A stretch of DNA of 64,000 bases from assembly GCF_030056815.1 (NCBI RefSeq), contig NZ_JASHKR010000006.1:115125-179124 (forward strand), given 5' to 3'. Position 1 is the first letter of the stretch. Each line of letters begins with the position of its first letter. The notes under the pieces were generated by a model, which was given only the letters and a program-made list of their open reading frames with translations, made no database searches and was not told where the DNA came from. This document shows, in pieces, positions 1 to 8,574 of the stretch. Source of the DNA: Rhodococcus sp. IEGM 1379. GTDB lineage: Bacteria > Actinomycetota > Actinomycetes > Mycobacteriales > Mycobacteriaceae. The position numbers and the translations under genes are program-made.

Positions 1-76
1 GTGGACTCCTGATCTGATGTTGCGCCGTTTTGTCTCCGTTATGTATATCGGATCGGGGAGCCAGGATTGTTTTTCG

Positions 77-613
77 CTAGTGGGTCAGCACAAGTTTGAG
101 GGCCACGATAATTGTGGCGACTGCGGCGAGTCCGAAAGCCGCGATATGGGTTTCGGTGCTCACCTTTTCGCCGTGTAGGCGACTGATCACGTAGCTGGTC
201 GATCCGATGCGCAGTACCAGTACGAGTTCGGCGATCAATTGAGCTGTCCGGGGCTCGAACAGATTGATCCAGGCAGTTCCCAGGATTACGACAGGAACGA
301 CGGCTGACGTGAGAATCGGTACGGAATCGCGGAGTGCGTCGAGCCTCTCCCGACGGGATAGTTGTCGATCATTACGAATACTTTCGCCCACGCCCTCGGC
401 AAAGGTGTGGGCAATGTACGTCGAGAGCGCGGTGCCGATGACAATCGCAACTCCGAGCGATTCTTCGGATCGCATCACCGGAACCAGGGCGGCAAGGGCC
501 AGGATGTTTCCGTAGATGTACGCGGTAGTCCGGGCAGCGATGCGTTCTTGCCCGAGCGGTTCGCCGCGCGAGGTGATCGGACGATTCAGTAGAGTCCGGA
601 AATCCCAATCCAT
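77..613 (-). CDS. Hypothetical integral membrane protein
   Basis: A 178-residue protein with four or five hydrophobic stretches, roughly at residues 31-47, 52-70, 97-120, 125-145 and 155-177, so it should sit in the cytoplasmic membrane. A short charged loop (NDRQLSRRERLD, about residues 80-92) separates the second and third segments. I recognise no catalytic motif and cannot assign a family. It lies 17 bases downstream of the DUF2236 oxygenase on the same strand, so the two are probably co-transcribed from the promoter near 1579-1607. The ATG at 613 has no leaderless -10 signal, which fits an internal operon gene. It is a real gene by length and hydrophobic periodicity; its role is unknown. 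Confidence 0.7.
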   Translation of the reverse strand: MDWDFRTLLNRPITSRGEPLGQERIAARTTAYIYGNILALAALVPVMRSEESLGVAIVIGTALSTYIAHTFAEGVGESIRNDRQLSRRERLDALRDSVPILTSAVVPVVILGTAWINLFEPRTAQLIAELVLVLRIGSTSYVISRLHGEKVSTETHIAAFGLAAVATIIVALKLVLTH

Positions 614-630
614 CTGTCGAGCATGGCAGA

Positions 631-1572
631 TCAGACGCGTGGGCTGTAGTGCATCGGGTTATCTCGTTGATCGAGTGGCGGCAGATTGCGGGCGGGAGTG
701 TGAACCAGGGGAGCGTCGGCGGGTGTCCTGCCATTTGCGCGATCCCAGCCGGCGCGGGCACGGGGTTGATAGTGGTAACGCGAGGGGACTAGACGGAAGG
801 CCGCATTGACGGCTTTACCGACGATCTTGTGGATCTTCGCGTCGCGGGCACTCCAGGAGTAGCCGAGAAGATCACGCACAGGTTGGTCGTACATCCCGAC
901 GGTCAGCCAGACGAATCCTCGGGCGATGGGGATTCGGACGACGCGCCAGATCGGGTTGGGTAGCCACGTCATGAACGGCGGCTTGCCCAGGGCGGACAGG
1001 TCGAGGACGTCGCGGGTGGCTTTGTTGTCTTCGAGTACGGTGCGGCACATGTGATCCCAGTACTCCTGGAAGGCTTCCCAGGTTTCGGGGACTGGTCGCA
1101 TGCTCATGCCGTAGAGGCGGTACCACTGGATGTGTTCGGTGAAGAGTTGTCGCTTCTGGGCTTCGGTGAGACCGCCCGAAAAGTTCTCGGCCGTGACGAT
1201 AGTGCCCATGAAGAACGTGGCGTGTGCCCAGTAGAAGGTGTCGGGATCGAGTGCGTGGTACCGGCGCCCGAACTTGTCGATACCCTTGATGTTGGTGTGG
1301 TACCCCCGTACCTGAAGCGCGGTTTCTTCGGCGCGATCGCCGTCGAACACAACTCCGGCGATGGGGTAGAGCGAGCGGTACAGTCGCTCCCAGCGCTCGT
1401 CGAAGAATTTCGAATGTTCTTCGACGCCGGCACCGAGGCCCGGATGCATGTTCTGCATCGAGCCTGCCCACGGGCCTTGCAGCATTCCCCGCCAGTCGCC
1501 GAAGTACTTCCATGTCAGGGAATCGGGACCCAATGGTGTGGGTGCGGCACCGTCACCTGTTTGACTACGCAT
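631..1572 (-). CDS. MpaB/DUF2236 family oxygenase
   Basis: A 313-residue protein of the MpaB/DUF2236 family, which includes the heme-dependent latex-clearing proteins and fungal MpaB. The family-typical stretch HALDPDTFYWAHATF is at about residues 106-120, and its histidines are candidates for heme binding. Members are thought to be oxygenases; the substrate here is unknown. There is no signal peptide, so it is probably cytoplasmic. It is divergent from a TetR gene 50 bases away, and the space between holds two overlapping promoters inside a large dyad, so the TetR protein probably represses it. The reverse-strand -10 (TAATCT) lies 6 bases before the ATG, predicting a leaderless mRNA. Confidence 0.8.
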   Translation of the reverse strand: MRSQTGDGAAPTPLGPDSLTWKYFGDWRGMLQGPWAGSMQNMHPGLGAGVEEHSKFFDERWERLYRSLYPIAGVVFDGDRAEETALQVRGYHTNIKGIDKFGRRYHALDPDTFYWAHATFFMGTIVTAENFSGGLTEAQKRQLFTEHIQWYRLYGMSMRPVPETWEAFQEYWDHMCRTVLEDNKATRDVLDLSALGKPPFMTWLPNPIWRVVRIPIARGFVWLTVGMYDQPVRDLLGYSWSARDAKIHKIVGKAVNAAFRLVPSRYHYQPRARAGWDRANGRTPADAPLVHTPARNLPPLDQRDNPMHYSPRV

Positions 1573-1607
1573 GTTGTCAGATTAGGATCGGCAACACCAG
1601 TAGTCAA
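1561..1607. promoter_or_regulatory. Overlapping divergent promoters within a 47-bp dyad (TetR operator candidate)
   Basis: TTGACTAC at 1561-1568 and its exact reverse complement GTAGTCAA at 1600-1607 flank TGTTG (1572-1576) and CAACA (1592-1596); both pairs share the centre at base 1584. Each outer arm is also a -35 element. On the plus strand TTGACT (1561-1566) pairs with TAGGAT (1583-1588), spacing 16. On the minus strand TTGACT (1602-1607) pairs with TAATCT (1579-1584), spacing 17. Seen directly; the inference is that the adjacent TetR protein binds here and controls both genes. Confidence 0.65.
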
Positions 1608-1622
1608 GGAATCGGGGCAAGC

Positions 1623-2192
1623 GTGGGTATCGAAGAACGGCGTGCAATACGAAAGGCAACGCTGTTCGACGTGGGCGTGACGCTTCTCGGAGCTGTCGAC
1701 GGATCAGCCGTCAACGTGCGAGCAGTGTGCAGAGCGGCCGGGCTCACGGAGCGGTACTTCTACGAGAATTTCACCGACCGGGATCAGTACGTGCGGTCGG
1801 TTCACTCCTTTGTTGCAGAGCGCGCACAATCGGCACTGGTCGCAGCAGTGGCCACCGCGACCGATTCGGAAGCAGTGGCAACGGCGGCGGTGGATGCCTT
1901 CGTGAAGTTGATGGTCGACGATCCGGCAATGGGTCGAGTGCTGTTGATCGCTCCGTTCTCGGAGCCGGTTCTCACCGGCCGCGGAATTGAGTCGATGCCG
2001 GCGTTCGTGGATCTGGTGTACGCCCAACTTTCCGAAATCAGTGATGCGGTGGACAAACAACTGGTTGCCGTCGGATTGGTGGGCGCACTGTTCCTACTGT
2101 TCATCGGTTACCTCGACGGCAGCATCGACATCGACCGTGAACGCTTTGTCGCGCACTGCGTCCGTTTGCTCACGAGGGCTAATCACGCGTAG
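1623..2192 (+). CDS. TetR/AcrR family transcriptional regulator
   Basis: A 189-residue TetR-type repressor. The N-terminal helix-turn-helix lies at about residues 22-50 (VRAVCRAAGLTERYFYENF), followed by a ligand/dimerisation domain of no recognisable specificity. I chose GTG at 1623 because the plus-strand promoter (-35 at 1561, -10 at 1583) would place the transcript start near 1595, which excludes upstream starts, and the helix-turn-helix then sits at the usual distance from the N-terminus. It probably represses the divergent oxygenase and itself through the shared dyad. Its 3' end overlaps that of the convergent nei gene by 14 bases. Confidence 0.85.
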   Translation: MGIEERRAIRKATLFDVGVTLLGAVDGSAVNVRAVCRAAGLTERYFYENFTDRDQYVRSVHSFVAERAQSALVAAVATATDSEAVATAAVDAFVKLMVDDPAMGRVLLIAPFSEPVLTGRGIESMPAFVDLVYAQLSEISDAVDKQLVAVGLVGALFLLFIGYLDGSIDIDRERFVAHCVRLLTRANHA

Positions 2193-2970
2193 CCGGTTGG
2201 CACGACGGGCAGAAGAAGATCTGTCGCTCGGTGAGTTGATCGGGTCCGAGTAGGTCGTCGAGGATACGAGTTCCGCACCGACGGCAGGGTTTTCCGGCGC
2301 GGCCGTACACCCACGTTTCTCGTCCGCGGCGGGTATCGCCCGTGGTAACCCGAACTCGACGGGTCTTGTTGGCATCGATGATGCGGAACGAAAGATCGAC
2401 CACAGCGTCGAGGTCCGGAACATCCGCTGTAGGAGTTCGGGGGTGAAGTCCACGGAGGAAACAGATTTCGTTCCGATAGATATTGCCCAGTCCGGCCAGG
2501 ACGCGTTGATCGAGTAGTGCTGTTCCGATCGGTTGTATGCCGACGGCGCGCAGATTGGCCAGCGCCTGGGTGGGGTTCCAGTTGGGTCCCAGCAGATCCG
2601 GTCCGAGGTGCCCGATCACGGAATCCTCCTGGTTCCGGTCGAGAATCTCGGTAATTCCGAGCGAAAAGCCGACTGCAACAGCATCTTCGGTGGCAAGAAT
2701 GATCCTTGCTTGATGTGCGGGGCGTCGCCACCGCTCGCCGGTGCGGTAGATCTGCCACGCACCTTCCATCTTGAGATGTGTGTGGATGGATGCGTCGTCG
2801 ACCCGAATCAGTAGGTGTTTGCCTCGGCTGACGACGGAGTCGACGCGAGTGCCCGTCAGGTCGACAGTGGCGTATCGAGGAACCCGAACGTCGCAGGCTG
2901 TCAGGATCTTTCCTTCGAGTGCCGCGCGCAGTGCATGTGCCGTCTGCCAGACGGTATCGCCTTCGGGCAT
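2179..2970 (-). CDS. nei: Fpg/Nei family DNA glycosylase (endonuclease VIII-like)
   Basis: A 263-residue base-excision-repair glycosylase/AP lyase. It begins MPEGDTVW, and after Met removal Pro2 is the catalytic Schiff-base nucleophile with Glu3, as in the Nei branch. The C-terminal zinc finger is complete (CRRCG and CPSC at about residues 230-260). The family removes oxidised pyrimidines or ring-opened purines and cuts the AP site. The start codon shares one base with the stop of lhr (TGATG), so the two are translationally coupled and co-transcribed, as in mycobacteria. This is likely the Nei2-type enzyme (Rv3297-like) rather than MutM. The 3' end overlaps the convergent tetR gene. Confidence 0.9.
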   Translation of the reverse strand: MPEGDTVWQTAHALRAALEGKILTACDVRVPRYATVDLTGTRVDSVVSRGKHLLIRVDDASIHTHLKMEGAWQIYRTGERWRRPAHQARIILATEDAVAVGFSLGITEILDRNQEDSVIGHLGPDLLGPNWNPTQALANLRAVGIQPIGTALLDQRVLAGLGNIYRNEICFLRGLHPRTPTADVPDLDAVVDLSFRIIDANKTRRVRVTTGDTRRGRETWVYGRAGKPCRRCGTRILDDLLGPDQLTERQIFFCPSCQPATRD

Positions 2971-5900
2971 CAGGATCTCAGCCGGTATCCGCGCGGGGTT
3001 GCCGCAAAACCCGCTTCGACTAGAATCGACGCAAAATCATTGCCGTGAATCGTTGCTCCGTCTACCTTCTCGACCACCAGTTTCTCGACGGCACGATGCT
3101 TGACCATCTGTGCCAGAGACGTTGCTGCCGTGCGGAGTACACCGCTGTCATTGGTGAACGTCAGGATGGTTCGGCCACCACGCTCGACAAAGAGCGCCAA
3201 TTCGCCATCTACGAGCACGACCAGAGCACCGGCTTTGCGGCCCGGTCGGTGTCCCGGTGATTCTTCGCCGCTGGACCCAGGCCAGGGCAGTGCTGCGCCG
3301 TAGGGGTTGGCGGGATCGCAGGCAGCGAGAGTGACCGTGGCAGAGGAGGTATGACGGCCTTCGATGGAATCTCCGAACGTCCGCAACCGATCCACGACGG
3401 CGGGGGTCGAGAACTGGGCGCCGCCCAGGGTATCGACAAAATATCCGCGTCGGGCTCGGCCGTTGTCCTCGAAAGTGCTGAGCACCTTGTAGATCAGTGC
3501 GAACCCGCCGGGGACGTTCTCGCTGACCACGCTGCCGCGAGTCACCACGCCGTAGCGTTCGAGAAGGAGATCGGCTGTGGCGTGGGCGCGGACGGTGGGG
3601 TCAGGTTCTGCGGGCGGCAACAGGAACCATCGCCCCGCAGCGGTGGCTGGTCCGGTACGCGCGGGCACGGCAGGACGCATCATTCCGCGATACGGACGAG
3701 CACGGGGAACGCGTCGGGGGATCCGGTGGCTTGTTGTGGTTCGGGTGGTGTCGGACAGCAGTGCGCGGAGCGGTGCGAGAGTGTCGTTGCCGATGTGTCC
3801 GAGCCACACCAACTCCCACAGCGCCGTGGTGAGGGCGCCGTCGTCGGTCGCTTCGAGTGCGTCGGCAATATGTCGGAAGAAGTACGCGCCACCGCCGGTG
3901 AGCAGATCAAGGACCTGTCGCTGCAAGTCCGAAACGTCGGTATCGGCCGGGGGATTGAGGGTGATGGGAGCAAGATCCGCCGGGTGCAGAACTATCCATC
4001 CGTCCTTGCTCGAGATGGCTCCCGACCCCGACCACAGGACCTCGCCCGTCGACGTCAGTTCGTCGAGCAGAGCCGGCGAGTAGTCGGTGACACGGCTGGG
4101 CAAGATCAAGGATTCGAGTGCCGACGCCGGAATGGGAACTCCGGCAAGCTGATCGATCACTGTTGCGACGCCGTCGATGCCGCGAAGGGTTCCGCCCACG
4201 TGCTGCCAGCTGGGCAGGAAGCGGCCCAGCGTCGCGGTACTGACCGGCTCGACTTCTTGGCGGGCGGCGGCGAGTGAGCGTCGACGCAATCGCCGCAGAA
4301 CTTCGGCGTCACACCATTCGCTGCCGGCGGAGCCAGGTCGGAACTCGCCTTCCAGCACTCGCTTCTCCAAGGCGAGTCGCCCGAGGACATCGCGTGCCAC
4401 GGACACTCCGACGCCGAATCGTGCGGCCGCGTCGGCAAGTATGAAGGGACCGTGGGTGCGGGCGTATCGGCTCAGAAGGTCTTCGAGCGGTTGATCCGCA
4501 GGCTCGATGAACGCGGCGGGTACTCCGATGGGAAGTGGCACGCCAAGTCCGTCGCGCAGGCGAGCGGCATCCTCGATTGCCGTCCACCAATGCTGCCCGG
4601 CAAACGAAACCGCAAGGGCGCGTTTGTCAGCGACCAACTTCTCGAGCCAGGCCACGGGATCTTCGAGGCTGCGGGCAGAAACTTCTTCGGTGGTCAGTGG
4701 ACCGAGCATCCGCAGAAGATCGGCAACACCTTCGAGATCTTTTGCCTTCCGCTCCGGAACAAGCCTTTGGAGTTCACGTTCGGCCGTCTCGATGACGGCG
4801 CCGTCGAGCAATTCACGGAGTTCGACGCGGCCGAGAAGTTCAGCCAGCAAGGTCGAGTCGAGAGAAAGTGCGGCAGCGCGCCTTTCGGCGAGCGGACTGT
4901 CGCCCTCGTACATGAACGCGCCGACATAGTTGAACAACAGTGCACTGGCGAACGGTGACGGTGACGCGGTCTCGACGTCGACGATCCGGATCTGCCGCTT
5001 CGCGATCTTGCCGAAGAGTTCTTTGAGGGCCGGAAGGTCGTAGACGTCCTGGAGGCATTCACGCACCGTCTCGAGCAGGATCGGGAACGTCGGGAACTTG
5101 CGGGCCACGTCGAGGAGTTGGGCGCTGCGTTGACGCTGCTGCCACAGGGGTGCGCGTTTTCCGGGATTTCGGCGGGGGAGAAGTAATGCGCGAGCGGCAC
5201 ATTCACGGAATCTGGAGGCAAAGAGTGCGGAACCGCCTACCTCCTGTGTCACCAGATCCTCGATGTCGTCGACATCGAACGCAAACAGTTCGGCGCCGGG
5301 AGGTTCGTTCTCGGTATCGGGTAGGCGGATGATGATGCCGTCGTCGGACGCCGTGGGGCTCGAGTCGACGCCGTACCGCTCCTGCAACCGCGCACCGATA
5401 GCCAGTGCCCACGGGGCGTGGACCCGTTGGCCGTAGGGAGAGTGGAGAACCAGGCGCCAATCTCCGAGTTCATCGCGGAACCGTTCGACCACCAACGTGC
5501 GATCCGACGGAACCTGGCCGGTCGCGTTTTTCTGTTCGTTGACCAGTTGAATCAGGTTGGTGGTGGCGTTGTGGTCGAGGCCGCCGACGCGGCAGCGCTC
5601 GACGACATCGGCCTCGTTACCCAGCGAGGTTTCACGGACGAACTGTCCCAAGGCCTGGCCGAGTTCTGCCGGGCGCCCCAAACCGTCGCCGTGCCAGAAC
5701 GGGAGTCGCCCCGGCATACCGTAGGCGGGACTGACGAGGACGCGATCGAAGGTGATCTCTTCGATCCGCCAACTGGTCGCGCCCAACGCGAAGACGTCTC
5801 CGACGCGGGATTCGTAGACCATTTCTTCGTCGAGTTCGCCGACACGAGAAGACTTCTCGCCGACCATGTAGACCGTGAAGAGGCCACGGTCGGGGATGGC

Positions 5901-7505
5901 GCCGCCTGAGGTGACGGCCAGACGCTGGGCGCCGGGACGCCCGGTGAGGGTGTTGGCTTCGCGATCCCAGACCAGGCGTGGGCGTAGTTCGGCGAACTCG
6001 TCCGACGGGTAGCGGCCGGCCAGCAGATCGAGGGTGGACTCGTAGGCGGAACGGGGAAGTGTTGCAAACGAACCGCTTCGGCGGACCATGTCGAACCAGT
6101 CGTCGACGTCGATGGGCTCGAGGGCCGTCGCGGCAACCGTCTGCTGGGCGAGAATGTCAAGCGGATTGGCCGGGACGGCAAGGGCTTCGATCTTGCCTTC
6201 GACCATGCGCTCGACAGTGACGGCGCAGTGGATGAGATCGGTGCGATGTTTCGGGAACACCACACCGCGTGAGATCTCGCCGACCTGGTGACCGGCGCGG
6301 CCGACGCGTTGCAGTCCGCTGGCAACCGACGGTGGCGCCTCTACCTGAATGACGAGATCAACAGCACCCATGTCGATTCCGAGTTCGAGGCTGCTGGTCG
6401 CGACGACGCAGCGCAATCGTCCGGACTTGAGATCATCCTCGATGAGGGCGCGCTGATCTTTGCTGACGGAACCGTGATGGGCACGAGCAAGCAATGGTTC
6501 GGCGCCGAAGTTGACCTCGGTCGGAGTGCCGATCTGTGCCGGTGGACGAGGCATCTTGTCGACCACTACGCCGGTGCGTTCGGCATGAATCTCGTTGAGA
6601 CGCGCCGTCAACCGCTCGGCGAGCCTTCGTGAATTGGCGAAGACGATGCACGAACGATGCTCCAGTACGAGGTCGACGATCTGCTCTTCGACGTGCGGCC
6701 AGATGGAACCTGCTTGGGGCGTGGGGGATTCGGAACCGTCGGACGGAGTGGCGATTCCCAGTTCGGTCATGTCCTCGACGGGTACTCGGACCGTGAGATC
6801 AAAAGTCTTGGCGGCGGGAGGGGCCACGATGCGGATGGGGGCGGAACCGGAGAGGAATCGTCCGACCTCTTCGTGGGGACGTACGGTGGCGGACAGCCCG
6901 ATTCGCTGGGCCGGCCGCTCGAGCAGGGCGTCGAGGCGTTCGAGGGAGAGAGCGAGGTGCGAACCGCGTTTGGTGCCCGCGACGGCATGTACCTCGTCGA
7001 CGATGACGGTATCGACACCGAACAAGGTTTCTCGGGCAGCCGATGTCAACATCAGGAACAAGGATTCCGGGGTCGTGATCAGGATGTCCGGTGGCCGCTT
7101 GATCAGTGAGCGGCGATCAGCAGGAGAAGTATCGCCCGAGCGGACACCGACAGTGATTTCCGGCGGCGTGAGTCCGAGTCGTTTGGCTGTTTGAGTGATG
7201 CCGACCAACGGAGCCCGGAGGTTACGTTCGACGTCGACACCGAGGGCCTTGAGCGGCGAAATGTAGAGGACCTTGGTGGTGCGGTCACTGCCGTCGTGAC
7301 CGGCCAGCTGATCGAGTGCCCATAGAAATGCCGACAGTGTCTTGCCGGACCCGGTGGGGGCGACAACAAGTGTGTGCGCGCCACTGGCAATGGATTCCCA
7401 GGCGCCCAGTTGAGCGTCGGTGGGGGCGGTGAAGGCACCGTCGAACCATTCTCGTGTCGCGCGCGAGAACCTCTCGAGGACATCAGTCACCTGTCCATAG
7501 TGCAC
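2970..7505 (-). CDS. lhr: ATP-dependent helicase Lhr (large helicase-related protein)
   Basis: A 1511-residue superfamily 2 helicase, the usual length for actinobacterial Lhr. Walker A (APTGSGKT) is at about residues 49-56, the DEVH box at 170-173, and motif III reads LSATVRP. Helicase motif VI (QRVGRAGHQ) follows. The Lhr-core winged-helix/beta-barrel and the long C-terminal half complete the protein. Mycobacterial Lhr is a 3'-5' translocase that unwinds RNA:DNA hybrids and is induced by DNA damage. Here it precedes nei with a one-base overlap, supporting a joint repair role. Its GTG start directly abuts the stop codon of the acyl-CoA dehydrogenase-like gene upstream, so the three genes probably form one transcript. 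Confidence 0.95.
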   Translation of the reverse strand: MHYGQVTDVLERFSRATREWFDGAFTAPTDAQLGAWESIASGAHTLVVAPTGSGKTLSAFLWALDQLAGHDGSDRTTKVLYISPLKALGVDVERNLRAPLVGITQTAKRLGLTPPEITVGVRSGDTSPADRRSLIKRPPDILITTPESLFLMLTSAARETLFGVDTVIVDEVHAVAGTKRGSHLALSLERLDALLERPAQRIGLSATVRPHEEVGRFLSGSAPIRIVAPPAAKTFDLTVRVPVEDMTELGIATPSDGSESPTPQAGSIWPHVEEQIVDLVLEHRSCIVFANSRRLAERLTARLNEIHAERTGVVVDKMPRPPAQIGTPTEVNFGAEPLLARAHHGSVSKDQRALIEDDLKSGRLRCVVATSSLELGIDMGAVDLVIQVEAPPSVASGLQRVGRAGHQVGEISRGVVFPKHRTDLIHCAVTVERMVEGKIEALAVPANPLDILAQQTVAATALEPIDVDDWFDMVRRSGSFATLPRSAYESTLDLLAGRYPSDEFAELRPRLVWDREANTLTGRPGAQRLAVTSGGAIPDRGLFTVYMVGEKSSRVGELDEEMVYESRVGDVFALGATSWRIEEITFDRVLVSPAYGMPGRLPFWHGDGLGRPAELGQALGQFVRETSLGNEADVVERCRVGGLDHNATTNLIQLVNEQKNATGQVPSDRTLVVERFRDELGDWRLVLHSPYGQRVHAPWALAIGARLQERYGVDSSPTASDDGIIIRLPDTENEPPGAELFAFDVDDIEDLVTQEVGGSALFASRFRECAARALLLPRRNPGKRAPLWQQRQRSAQLLDVARKFPTFPILLETVRECLQDVYDLPALKELFGKIAKRQIRIVDVETASPSPFASALLFNYVGAFMYEGDSPLAERRAAALSLDSTLLAELLGRVELRELLDGAVIETAERELQRLVPERKAKDLEGVADLLRMLGPLTTEEVSARSLEDPVAWLEKLVADKRALAVSFAGQHWWTAIEDAARLRDGLGVPLPIGVPAAFIEPADQPLEDLLSRYARTHGPFILADAAARFGVGVSVARDVLGRLALEKRVLEGEFRPGSAGSEWCDAEVLRRLRRRSLAAARQEVEPVSTATLGRFLPSWQHVGGTLRGIDGVATVIDQLAGVPIPASALESLILPSRVTDYSPALLDELTSTGEVLWSGSGAISSKDGWIVLHPADLAPITLNPPADTDVSDLQRQVLDLLTGGGAYFFRHIADALEATDDGALTTALWELVWLGHIGNDTLAPLRALLSDTTRTTTSHRIPRRVPRARPYRGMMRPAVPARTGPATAAGRWFLLPPAEPDPTVRAHATADLLLERYGVVTRGSVVSENVPGGFALIYKVLSTFEDNGRARRGYFVDTLGGAQFSTPAVVDRLRTFGDSIEGRHTSSATVTLAACDPANPYGAALPWPGSSGEESPGHRPGRKAGALVVLVDGELALFVERGGRTILTFTNDSGVLRTAATSLAQMVKHRAVEKLVVEKVDGATIHGNDFASILVEAGFAATPRGYRLRS

Positions 7506-8510
7506 CTACCCACCGACAAGACGCTCGACCAGAGATGTCTTGATCGTGGGCCGGGTACCGGCCACCAGGGTGAATGTGGCTTCACGCATCAAACGTTCGG
7601 CCGTATTGCTACCCACCAGCGAGCGACTGCCGGTGGCGGTGACCAGGGCGGCTGCCACGCGAACGGCGAGTTCGGACGCGGCGGCGCGGGCAGCAGACAT
7701 GTCGGCGCGATCCGCCAGTGCCAGATCGAGATGGCGGCGAGTGGCAGCAGCCTGCTCGGTGAAAGTGTCCACATCGACGCCGAGGTCGTGGAGTTCGGTC
7801 ATCGCGCGACGGGCAACCCCCATCGCCATGGCTCCGTTGAACCACAGGCCGGGCAACTGTGTGCTCTGGAACTGTTCGTCGTCGACTACCACTGCGATGT
7901 CTGCGTCCGGGATCTCGAAACCGTCGAAAACTATACGCGCGGTGTTGCTTCCGCGGGCAGCGATCAGTGGAAGCACCTCGACCGTGAGGCCCGGTGCGAC
8001 GGTCGCCGGGACGACCGCGTGGACTATGGAATTGTCGAACTCGTCTCTGGCCGATACCAGCAGGATGTCCACGATTCCCCAGCCGGTCACGAAGGGCGCC
8101 GTGCCGTCGAGGACGTATCCGTTGTCGACCCGCCGAGCCCAGAGGAGCGGTGGGTTGGGAATCGCGCCGGCGTAGGCAACCCCACCCTGGAGGGATCCGG
8201 TGATGAGTGAGTCCCAGTACTGCTTGCGGAGTGCATCGTTGGCGGTCGACGCCAACGCCCCCACAACGCCATGATGCTGCATCCACGTGAATGCCGTAGC
8301 GAGGCAACCGCCGCACAGTGTTTCTACGACGTCCACCAACTCTGCAGCGGACGGACCGTCGGCACCGAGGGCTGCGAGTCCGTAAAAACCGTCCGCTGCC
8401 AGGGCGTCGAAATGGCTGCTCGGGATTTCACCGTCCGCGTCAACGCTGTCGGCAACGGGGAATAGGACGCTATCGGCGATCTCGCGCGCAAGTTCGGGCC
8501 ACATGGTCAC
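7506..8510 (-). CDS. Acyl-CoA dehydrogenase family protein
   Basis: A 334-residue flavoprotein-type protein with the helical N-terminal domain (SHFDALAADGFYGLAALGADG), the central beta domain (PFVTGWGIVDILLVSARDE) and a helical C-terminal domain. It is shorter than the usual 380-400 residues and I could not place a clear catalytic glutamate, so it may act on an unusual substrate or as a flavin monooxygenase-like member. It lies upstream of lhr with no gap. Upstream, 64 bases away, is the lysine semialdehyde dehydrogenase, but a leaderless promoter (TACGCT, 7 bases before the GTG) suggests separate transcription. A link to lysine degradation is possible but unproven. Confidence 0.75.
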   Translation of the reverse strand: MTMWPELAREIADSVLFPVADSVDADGEIPSSHFDALAADGFYGLAALGADGPSAAELVDVVETLCGGCLATAFTWMQHHGVVGALASTANDALRKQYWDSLITGSLQGGVAYAGAIPNPPLLWARRVDNGYVLDGTAPFVTGWGIVDILLVSARDEFDNSIVHAVVPATVAPGLTVEVLPLIAARGSNTARIVFDGFEIPDADIAVVVDDEQFQSTQLPGLWFNGAMAMGVARRAMTELHDLGVDVDTFTEQAAATRRHLDLALADRADMSAARAAASELAVRVAAALVTATGSRSLVGSNTAERLMREATFTLVAGTRPTIKTSLVERLVGG

Positions 8511-8517
8511 GGTGAAA

Positions 8518-8523
8518 AGCGTA
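8518..8523 (-). promoter_or_regulatory. -10 element, leaderless acyl-CoA dehydrogenase-like gene
   Basis: Reverse-strand TACGCT ends 7 bases before the GTG at 8510, the spacing of a leaderless transcript. No clear -35 is visible. Confidence 0.45.
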
Positions 8524-8574
8524 GGCGGTCGATCCGAACGGCGCTGGCGAACTCACGATCACGAACCTGGCGAG

